Shown here: piece by piece, positions 7,064 to 13,487 of the stretch
Layout: every line of letters starts with the position of its first letter
Numbering within the stretch: the first letter of the stretch is position 1
Assembly (NCBI GenBank): GCA_002482775.1
Contig: DLGQ01000118.1
Location: forward strand, 35,886 to 49,372
DNA: 13,487 nt
Direction: 5' to 3'
Origin: Flavobacteriales bacterium UBA7690
GTDB lineage: Bacteria; Bacteroidota; Bacteroidia; Flavobacteriales_F; PHOS-HE28
Translations under genes and position numbers: made by a program
Notes under the pieces: generated by a model
Told to the model about the DNA's origin: nothing
Seen by the model: only the letters and a program-made list of their open reading frames with translations
Database searches by the model: none

Positions 7064-7087
7064 AGCGTGCAAGGTAGCGCGAGCCGA

Positions 7088-7357
7088 CTACTTCACCATG
7101 GTGACATGGCCAACGCGCTCGATGAGCTCGCCGGATAGTGCATCCTTGCAGGTGAGCTTCCAGACGTACACATCAACTTGTGACAACACGCCACTATACC
7201 CACCATCCCATGGCTTCCCGGGCTGGTCCGTTCCGAAGATCTGTTCGCCCCAACGGTTGAAGACCATGAACTGGTAGTCCTTCACTTGCGGTAGGTTGAA
7301 GATCGGCAGGAACTCATCGTTGTGTCCATCGCCGTTCGGGGAGAACGCATTGGGCAC
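7088..7357 (-). other. CHU_C / gliding-motility C-terminal domain (T9SS sorting signal)
   Basis: The last 89 residues start with VPNAFSPNGDGHNDEFLPIF and contain FMVFNRWGEQIFGTD, KPWDGGYSG and VYVWKLTCKD, ending in GHVTMVK. This is the standard form of the gliding-motility-associated (type B) C-terminal domain recognised by the type IX secretion system. It is the main evidence for Bacteroidota. Confidence 0.95.
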
Positions 7358-10300
7358 ATGCACCAGCAACACATCGAAGATGGGCAGGGGTGCGCACAGC
7401 TCGTTCGCACAGCCGTTGGCATCTTGCACGGTCAGGCAGATCTCGTAGATGGCCGCTTCGCGATCAGGGAAGGTGAAGACCGGGTTCTCTTCGGAACTCG
7501 TGCCGATGGATCCGAAATTCCAGGAGAACGACACGGCGTTCGCAGAGGAGGTGTTCAAGAACATCACCGCAGGGTCCGAAATGAAAATGGTATCCGGCGA
7601 GTAGGTGAACCCCGCGAGAACAGGCGGCGGCGAAGAGATCACAGCGGCGGAAGTGGCCGTACATCCATCCTCGTCCGTCATCAGGATGGAGTGCGGACCA
7701 GCGCAAAGACCAGTGAACGTGGGGCTGGCTTGCGCGGTGCCATCCACATGGAAGAGGACACCCTCAGGGTCCACTACGGTAATGGTTCCATCGCAGCTTC
7801 CGGGACATGTTTCCGGTGTTGCCATTATGCCATCGATCACCAGCGGTGCAGGCTCCCCGATCGTGAACGGGATGTTCACGTTACAACCATTCGTATCGGC
7901 CACCAGAACCGAGTACGAACCCGCGCACAGGCCCATCGCGTGCGGCACATTGCCCGCTACACCAGCGCTCCAGATGTAGAAGTACGCGCCGATGTTGCCG
8001 CCGGTGACTTCCACGGAAGCAGTTCCATCGCAGCTTCCATGGCATACCGCATCCATCGTGGTGGCAACACCTTCGAGCGGTTTGGTGAAGAGGATGGTCA
8101 CTTCATCCGAACTGGCGCATCCCTCGGCGGTAACGGTGGTCCACACGAAGGTGAAGTAGGCACCACCCGGCACGGTGACCTCGGTCTCCGGAGAATCGGC
8201 ATCGCCGAATTCAACTCCGGGCGGACCGCTCCAAGAACCACTAGCCCATTCACCGGTGGCGCTCAGCATGTATTTCAATCCACATGTTATCGCATCCGGA
8301 CCGGCATTGGGTTCTGGCACAGCGTAGATGGTCACCGTGGATGTGGCCAGATCATCCGGACAGAGCGTACCGGCAACGGTGTACGTGTAGGCTCCTGCTA
8401 TATCGGTCGCTGGGTCGAAGGTGCCGTTGTTGCTGGTTCCGTCCGGTGAGGTCCATGTTCCATTCGGATCCGGTGTACCTCCTAACAGGCTGAACAATGT
8501 GACCGGCGGTGCTTCCGGGCATACCGTGGTGCCGCCATCCTCGCCGGCATCGGGTAAGGGTTCCACAGCAACAGTAACGCTAGCAGAAACATCCGGACAC
8601 GGAGCGGAGCCTTCAACGGTATAGGTGTACGTGCCCACGGTGTTCGTTCCCGGAATGAACGTGCCATCCACCAACGCGCTCGGCCCTGTCCATGTGCCAC
8701 CGGCATCAGGGGCGCCGTTCAACGTGGCGAACAGATCGATCACTGATCCGTTCGCGCAGCTCGCGGTGGTAGCATCTTCGCCTGCACTGGATGCTTGAAC
8801 CACCGTGACCACCACCAAGGAAGTGTCGTTGGAACAGGGCGCTGGTACAGTGAGCAGATAGGTGAACGTTCCCGCGTCTTGCGTGGATGGATCGAACGTA
8901 TCGCCGAGCTCATCACCGTTCAAGTTGAACCATGTCCCACCTGGATCCGGCGTTCCACCAAGCAGGTCGAAGAGCGCGATGGGGGCGTTGGAGGAACAAA
9001 GGGTGATCGACCCATCTTCTCCCGCATCGGGATCGCTCAGTTGGGTCACGGTGATCGTCGCTGAAGCGTTCGGGCAAGGTGCTGTGCCGTTCACGTCGTA
9101 CACGTAGTCACCTGGTGCGCTGGTGCCCGGTGTGAAGACACCCGTGAATTCCGAACCGTCCGGAGAGCTCCATGTTCCGCCAAGATCCGCGCCACCAAGG
9201 CTCGGGAAAATATCCACCGCGTCGCCGGTGATGCAGAGGTTCAGGATGGCGTCCGTACCGGCGAAGGGCTCCTCGGTGATGGACACTTGTACACTGGCCA
9301 CATCGTTCGGGCATGGTGACGTACCGGTCACGAGGTATGCATAGGTGCCCGGTAGGTCCGATGCAGGATCGAACATTCCGCTGAACGCCTCGCCGCTTGG
9401 GCCGGTCCAAGAACCACCATTTTCCGGACCACCTTGTAGCACGGTGAAGAGTTCAACGGATGCGCCCGTGGCACAGGCCACCAACGCTCCATCCACGCCA
9501 GCGTTCGGCGGTTGCACGATGGATACGGTAACCGTTGCACTGACATTACTGCACGGCGGTGGTGCCTCAATGGTATACGTGTAAACCCCCGCAACATCAA
9601 TGCTCGGATCGAAGTTCCCATTGAACAGCTGTCCGTTCGGGGCCGTCCATGTTCCACCGATGTCCGGTGTTCCGTTCAAGCTGCCGAAAAGGGATGCTGC
9701 CGCGTCGCTGCTACACAAGGTCAAGATGCCATCGATGCCGGGATCCGGATCGGTCACCACGTTCACAAGAACCGTGGACATATCCGCAGGACAAGGTGTA
9801 GTTCCCGGGACCGTGTAGGTGTAAGTGCTAGGTGTGTTGGTGTTCGGGTCGAATGTTCCGTTGAACGAGGCACCTCCTGGACCGGCCCACGTACCTCCCG
9901 CATCGGGCGTGCCCAACAGGACAGGGAAGAGCGGTGTGCCGCCGCTGGTGATGCACAAGGTGATCGCACCATCATCGCCGGCGTTCGGCGGTGTGATCAC
10001 ATCAACTGTCACCGTGGTGTTGGCACTGGTGCAGGGGGGGGGGACGTTCAAGGTGTAGGTGTATACACCGGGGAGATCAATGGCCGGATCGAAAAGCGCA
10101 TCAGCGTTCGCATTGTTCGGGCCTGTCCACGTACCACCAGCATCTGGTGAGCCTTCGATCCACGTGAACATGTCCACTGCCGGATCCGTGGAACAAAGTG
10201 TGATGAAACCGGGTCCGCCAGGATCGGGGTTGTCCACCACGTTCACTTCCACGTTCGCTGAAGCGGATGGACAAGGAGTTGTGCCGTTGACCGTGTAGGT

Positions 10301-13300
10301 GTACACGCCCATGCTCATCGTTGCCGGGTTGAAGAGGCCTGCGTTCAGGGTGCTTGGCCCGCTCCATATACCACCAATCTCCGGTGTGCCGGTTAGGCCA
10401 TTGAACAGTGCATCCGGTGGACTGGTGGCGCAAAGGGTGAGCCCGCCGTCCAGTCCAGCATCCGGTGGTGTGGCAACTGTGATAGTGACCGTGCTGCTCG
10501 CATTTATGCAGGGTGGCGGTACGGTGATCGTGTAGGTGTAAAGACCAGCCTGCATGGTGGCCGGATCGAACATCCCGTTGTCCAGCACGCTCGGGCCGCT
10601 CCATACTCCACCTGCATCAGGCGTTCCACCAAGTGCATTGTACAATTCCAGTGCAGCATCCGTGGTGCACAACGCGATCACGCCAGGCGTTCCCGCATCG
10701 GGCGCTGCAACAACATCAACCATCACCGCGGCCACATCGGCAGGGCAGGGTGAAGTTCCCGCCACCGTGTAGGTGTACGTGCCAACGGACATCGTCGCCG
10801 GGTTGAACGATCCTCCGATCACAGTGCTCGGCCCGTTCCAGGTGCCGCCCGCGTCAGGACTTCCACCGAGCGAAGTGATCAACGCAGTTGCCGGACTACT
10901 GATGCAAATTGTGAGCGATCCATCGTTGCCTGCATCCGGTGGTTGTACCATGTTCACCGTGACGGTGCTGGTCGCGTTCACGCAAGGTGGCGGAACAGCG
11001 ATCGTGTAGGTGTAGATCCCAGCCAGCATCGTTGCTGGATCGAACTGACCTCCTTGGATCGCGCTCGGACCGGTCCAAATTCCACCGGCATCCGGCGTGC
11101 TGTTCAATTCGTTGAAAAGATCGAAAGCTGCATCCGTGGAGCATACCGTGACCGTACCCGGTGTTCCCGCATCGGGAGCGGCCACCACGTTCACATCCAC
11201 CGTAGCCACATCCGCAGGGCAGGGTGAAGTTCCTGCCACGGTGTAGGTGTACGTTCCAACGGACATCGTCGCCGGGTTGAACGATCCTCCGGTCACTGTG
11301 CTCGGCCCGCTCCAGGTGCCGCCCGCGTCAGGACTTCCACCGAGCGAAGTGATCAACGCAGTTGCCGGACTACTGATGCAAAGTGTGAGCGATCCATCTT
11401 CTCCAGCGTGCGGCGGTTGCACCATGTTCACAGTGACCGTGCTGGTCGCATTCACACAAGGTGGTGGAACGGCGATCGTGTAGGTGTAAACTCCGGGCAG
11501 CATCGTGGAGGGATCGAACAGTCCTCCGGTGATCGCGCTCGGCCCGGTCCACGTTCCACCGGCATCCGGTGTGCCGTTCAATTCGTTGAAGAGATCGAAA
11601 GCTGCATCCGTGGAGCATACCGTGGTCGTACCCGGTGTTCCCGCATCGGGCGCGGCCACCACGTTCACATCAACCGAAGCCACATCCGCAGGGCAGGGTG
11701 AAGTTCCCGCCACGGTGTAGGTGTATGTGCCAACGGACATCGTCGCTGGGTTGAACGATCCTCCGGACACAGCGCTCGGCCCGCTCCAAGTTCCACCCGC
11801 GTCAGGACTTCCACCGAGCGAAGTGATCAACGCAGTTGCCGGACTACTGATGCAAAGTGTGAGCGATCCATCGTTGCCCGCATCCGGTGGTTGTACCGTT
11901 GTAACCGTCACCGTAGAGTTCACACTAGTACACGGCGGCGGCACGGTGATCGTGTACGTATAGATGCCAGCGCTCATCGTGGCTGGGTCGAACAAGCCGT
12001 TGTCGAGTATGCTTGGACCACTCCACGTTCCACCAGCATCCGGTGTGCCGCCAAGTTCTGCGAAGAGGTCAAGCGTATATGCCGATGTACAGACAGTGAG
12101 CGAACCGGGTGTTCCAGGGTCAGGATCGGTGACCACGTTCACAGTGATGATCGCCGACGCAGTAACGCATGGTGCTGCACCGAGAACAGTGTAGGTGTAG
12201 TCTCCGGGGACCATTATTGCTGGGTCGAAGAGACCACCGACGATCCCACTTGGTCCGGTCCATGTACCGCCCGGATCCGGTGTTCCTCCCAATGCGGTAA
12301 TGAGCGATGTGGAAGGACTTGTTGCGCAAAGGGCCAACGCTCCATCCGTTCCAGCATCCGGCGGTGTGTTAATGGTCACCGTTACCGTTGCGGTTTCATC
12401 GGGGCACGGCGCGGTGCCTGCAACAGTGTAGGTGTAGACACCAGCGCTCATCGTAGCCGGATCGATCATGCCACCGGCAACAGCGCTCGGTCCGCTCCAC
12501 GTTCCGCCAGCATCAGGTGTGCCGCCGAGCTGCGCGAAGAGCGAAGTGGCTGCATCCGAAGAACACAGAGTGATCGTTCCATCCGTTCCGGCATCCGGCG
12601 GTGTGTTGATCGTCACCGTTACCGTTGCACTTTCATCGGGGCACGGTGTAGTGCCTGCGACAGTGTAGGTGTAGACACCAGCGCTCATCGTTGCCGGATC
12701 GATCATACCACCGGCAACAGCGCTCGGTCCGCTCCATGTTCCACCAGCATCGGGTGTGCCGCCGAGCTGCGCGAAGAGTGAAGTGGCTGCATCCGAAGAA
12801 CACAGGGTGATCGTTCCATTAGTGCCTGCGTCCGGCGGTGTGTTGATGGTCACCGTTACCGTTGCGGTTTCATCAGGACAGGGCGCGGTGCCTGCTACGG
12901 TGTAGGTGTAGACACCAGCGCTCATCGTGGCCGGATCGATCATGCCACCGGCAACAGCGCTCGGTCCGCTCCATGTTCCACCAGCATCGGGTGTGCCGCC
13001 AAGTTGTGCAAAGAGTGAAGTGGCTGCATCCGAATAACACAGCGTGATCGATCCATCTGTTCCGGCATCCTGCGGCGTGTTGATGGTCACCGTTACTGTT
13101 GCACTTTCATCGGGGCACGGTGTAGTGCCTGCCACAGTGTAGGTGTAGACACCAGCGCTCATCGTAGCTGGGTCGATCATGCCACCGGCAACAGCGCTCG
13201 GTCCGCTCCACGTTCCGCCAGCATCGGGTGTGCCGCCAAGTTGCGCGAAGAGTGAAGTGGCTGCATCCGACGAACACAGCGTTATCGTTCCATCCGTTCC

Positions 13301-13487
13301 GGCGTCCGGCGGTGTGTTGATGGTCACCGTCACCGTTGTGGTTTCATCGGGGCACGGTGCGGTGCCAGCAACGGTGTGGGTGTAGACACCAGCGCTCATC
13401 GTAGCCGGATCCATCATGCCGCCAACCACCGCGTTCGGTCCGCTCCACGTTCCGCCAGCATCGGGTGTGCCGCCAAGTTGCGCGAAG
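7088..13487 (-). CDS. Giant repetitive surface/secreted protein with T9SS C-terminal domain (N-terminus beyond window)
   Basis: The frame is open from the right edge to a TAG at 7088-7090, giving more than 2,130 codons. The ATG at 13427-13429 is not the start: the same repeat continues upstream of it to the edge. N- to C-terminal layout, counting from that Met: tandem Ig-like units of 79-81 residues (to about 1710), a degenerate linker domain (1711-1790), two SprB-like repeats (1794-1860 and 1870-1934), a PKD-like domain (1939-2017) and a CHU_C domain (2025-2113). In Bacteroidota this C-terminal domain directs export by the type IX secretion system and attachment to the cell surface or release. 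The protein is probably an adhesin or cell-surface filament, though the ligand is unknown. The array lacks Lys and Arg. The gene is 55 bp upstream of xdhA with no obvious strong terminator between, but a functional link to purine catabolism is not implied. Confidence 0.93.
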   Translation of the reverse strand, partial: FAQLGGTPDAGGTWSGPNAVVGGMMDPATMSAGVYTHTVAGTAPCPDETTTVTVTINTPPDAGTDGTITLCSSDAATSLFAQLGGTPDAGGTWSGPSAVAGGMIDPATMSAGVYTYTVAGTTPCPDESATVTVTINTPQDAGTDGSITLCYSDAATSLFAQLGGTPDAGGTWSGPSAVAGGMIDPATMSAGVYTYTVAGTAPCPDETATVTVTINTPPDAGTNGTITLCSSDAATSLFAQLGGTPDAGGTWSGPSAVAGGMIDPATMSAGVYTYTVAGTTPCPDESATVTVTINTPPDAGTDGTITLCSSDAATSLFAQLGGTPDAGGTWSGPSAVAGGMIDPATMSAGVYTYTVAGTAPCPDETATVTVTINTPPDAGTDGALALCATSPSTSLITALGGTPDPGGTWTGPSGIVGGLFDPAIMVPGDYTYTVLGAAPCVTASAIITVNVVTDPDPGTPGSLTVCTSAYTLDLFAELGGTPDAGGTWSGPSILDNGLFDPATMSAGIYTYTITVPPPCTSVNSTVTVTTVQPPDAGNDGSLTLCISSPATALITSLGGSPDAGGTWSGPSAVSGGSFNPATMSVGTYTYTVAGTSPCPADVASVDVNVVAAPDAGTPGTTTVCSTDAAFDLFNELNGTPDAGGTWTGPSAITGGLFDPSTMLPGVYTYTIAVPPPCVNATSTVTVNMVQPPHAGEDGSLTLCISSPATALITSLGGSPDAGGTWSGPSTVTGGSFNPATMSVGTYTYTVAGTSPCPADVATVDVNVVAAPDAGTPGTVTVCSTDAAFDLFNELNSTPDAGGIWTGPSAIQGGQFDPATMLAGIYTYTIAVPPPCVNATSTVTVNMVQPPDAGNDGSLTICISSPATALITSLGGSPDAGGTWNGPSTVIGGSFNPATMSVGTYTYTVAGTSPCPADVAAVMVDVVAAPDAGTPGVIALCTTDAALELYNALGGTPDAGGVWSGPSVLDNGMFDPATMQAGLYTYTITVPPPCINASSTVTITVATPPDAGLDGGLTLCATSPPDALFNGLTGTPEIGGIWSGPSTLNAGLFNPATMSMGVYTYTVNGTTPCPSASANVEVNVVDNPDPGGPGFITLCSTDPAVDMFTWIEGSPDAGGTWTGPNNANADALFDPAIDLPGVYTYTLNVPPPCTSANTTVTVDVITPPNAGDDGAITLCITSGGTPLFPVLLGTPDAGGTWAGPGGASFNGTFDPNTNTPSTYTYTVPGTTPCPADMSTVLVNVVTDPDPGIDGILTLCSSDAAASLFGSLNGTPDIGGTWTAPNGQLFNGNFDPSIDVAGVYTYTIEAPPPCSNVSATVTVSIVQPPNAGVDGALVACATGASVELFTVLQGGPENGGSWTGPSGEAFSGMFDPASDLPGTYAYLVTGTSPCPNDVASVQVSITEEPFAGTDAILNLCITGDAVDIFPSLGGADLGGTWSSPDGSEFTGVFTPGTSAPGDYVYDVNGTAPCPNASATITVTQLSDPDAGEDGSITLCSSNAPIALFDLLGGTPDPGGTWFNLNGDELGDTFDPSTQDAGTFTYLLTVPAPCSNDTSLVVVTVVQASSAGEDATTASCANGSVIDLFATLNGAPDAGGTWTGPSALVDGTFIPGTNTVGTYTYTVEGSAPCPDVSASVTVAVEPLPDAGEDGGTTVCPEAPPVTLFSLLGGTPDPNGTWTSPDGTSNNGTFDPATDIAGAYTYTVAGTLCPDDLATSTVTIYAVPEPNAGPDAITCGLKYMLSATGEWASGSWSGPPGVEFGDADSPETEVTVPGGAYFTFVWTTVTAEGCASSDEVTILFTKPLEGVATTMDAVCHGSCDGTASVEVTGGNIGAYFYIWSAGVAGNVPHAMGLCAGSYSVLVADTNGCNVNIPFTIGEPAPLVIDGIMATPETCPGSCDGTITVVDPEGVLFHVDGTAQASPTFTGLCAGPHSILMTDEDGCTATSAAVISSPPPVLAGFTYSPDTIFISDPAVMFLNTSSANAVSFSWNFGSIGTSSEENPVFTFPDREAAIYEICLTVQDANGCANELCAPLPIFDVLLVHVPNAFSPNGDGHNDEFLPIFNLPQVKDYQFMVFNRWGEQIFGTDQPGKPWDGGYSGVLSQVDVYVWKLTCKDALSGELIERVGHVTMVK
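7379..7615 (-). other. PKD-like domain in the surface protein
   Basis: The segment from AGFTYSPD to PLPIFDV has the PKD features: FLNTSS, then FSWNFG, then NPVFTFPD, then YEICLTVQDANGC. PKD domains are beta-sandwich spacers in secreted proteins and commonly precede the CHU_C domain. Confidence 0.8.
7628..8050 (-). other. Two SprB-like repeats in the surface protein
   Basis: Two copies of a module with the pattern CxGxCDGT, then a Gly-rich strand, then GLCAG, then a D(T/E)(N/D)GC motif, at about 7850-8050 and 7628-7822. This resembles the SprB repeat of Bacteroidota gliding adhesins. The first copy has the IWSAG core; the second is more diverged (FHVDG). Confidence 0.75.
8300..13487 (-). repeat. 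Tandem array: 21 complete 237-243 bp units plus one partial
   Basis: Each unit encodes one Ig-like module with the consensus pattern DGxITLC, then LFxxLGGTPDAGGTWSGPS, then FDPATMSxGxYTYTV, then PC, and ends in PPDAG. Unit boundaries, from N- to C-terminus: partial 13298-13487; 237-bp units from 13297 down to 10217 (13 units); four 240-bp units 10216-9257; then 9256-9020, 9019-8780, 8779-8543 and 8542-8300. All 21 complete units keep two Cys (about positions 8 and 61), which probably form a disulfide. Units at the right are nearly identical; those at the left are diverged. The family looks like CHU_C-associated Ig-like repeats common in Bacteroidota. Confidence 0.95.
10034..10043 (-). repeat. 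C10 homopolymer within the surface-protein gene
   Basis: Ten consecutive G on the + strand encode Pro-Pro-Pro on the minus strand in the sequence NVPPPCTSAN of the fourteenth complete unit. Other units with the same PPPC peptide use mixed proline codons. Tracts of this length are known slippage sites. A change of one base would shift the frame and remove everything downstream, including the type IX secretion domain. Confidence 0.8.

Noticed and set aside
7322..8449. 375-codon open frame on the + strand antisense to the surface protein
   Set aside because: The opposite strand carries an unbroken frame with clear SprB, PKD and CHU_C domains; the antisense product is Arg- and Gly-rich with no recognisable domain.
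9123..13385. Series of roughly 60-80 codon + strand frames repeated along the array
   Set aside because: They are the antisense shadow of units whose length is a multiple of three, so the same open frame recurs each period.
13427..13429. ATG as the start codon of the giant gene
   Set aside because: The same repeat module continues in frame upstream to the window edge; the Met belongs to the GGMMDPATM motif inside a unit.
8300..13487. Possible CRISPR array or satellite DNA
   Set aside because: The period is 237-243 bp with no repeat-spacer structure, and the units encode a continuous protein module.

Overview
The window looks like a chromosomal segment of a GC-rich member of the Bacteroidota, possibly a Flavobacteriales relative. 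The main evidence is the long reverse-strand gene at the right. It ends in SprB-like repeats, a PKD-like domain and a gliding-motility-type C-terminal domain (CHU_C, type IX secretion signal), an arrangement essentially restricted to that phylum. No rRNA, tRNA, CRISPR array, transposase or phage gene is visible.

Left part (1-724, + strand): the 3' end of uraD (OHCU decarboxylase) and a complete uraH (5-hydroxyisourate hydrolase). These are the two enzymes that turn the product of urate oxidation into S-allantoin. They are separated by a 104-bp imperfect palindrome (266-369) that looks like a small interspersed repeat. Next comes a convergent orphan HicB-like antitoxin (727-915, - strand). A 223-bp gene-free stretch follows and carries a structured repeat. 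Then come a small two-helix membrane protein (1139-1492) and a 476-residue HpcH/HpaI aldolase/CitE-like protein (1512-2942), both on + and only 19 bp apart.

Middle part (2943-7032, - strand): a second, inverted copy of the structured repeat fills the convergent gap. It is followed by an 89-residue zinc-ribbon-like protein and by xdhB and xdhA, the molybdopterin and FeS/FAD subunits of xanthine dehydrogenase. The start and stop codons of the two xdh genes overlap by 4 bp. XdhB keeps the Glu and Arg that mark true xanthine dehydrogenases. XDH makes urate and UraH/UraD process its oxidation product, so the window holds two parts of one purine-to-allantoin route. Urate oxidase, XdhC and the allantoin-processing enzymes are not in the window.

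Right part (7088 to the right edge, - strand): one open reading frame of more than 2,130 codons that runs off the window. It encodes a secreted or surface protein built from 21 complete tandem Ig-like units of 79-81 residues, plus a partial one at the edge. The units alternate between two types in places, giving a 474-bp higher-order repeat. The whole array, about 1,730 residues, contains no lysine or arginine. One unit contains a run of ten C on the coding strand, a possible slippage site.

The observations most worth a second look are: (1) the pair of inverted intergenic elements with two identical sequence blocks and stems that differ in compensating ways; (2) the Lys/Arg-free surface-protein array; (3) its dimeric, graded amplification pattern; (4) the C10 tract; (5) the palindromic element between uraD and uraH.
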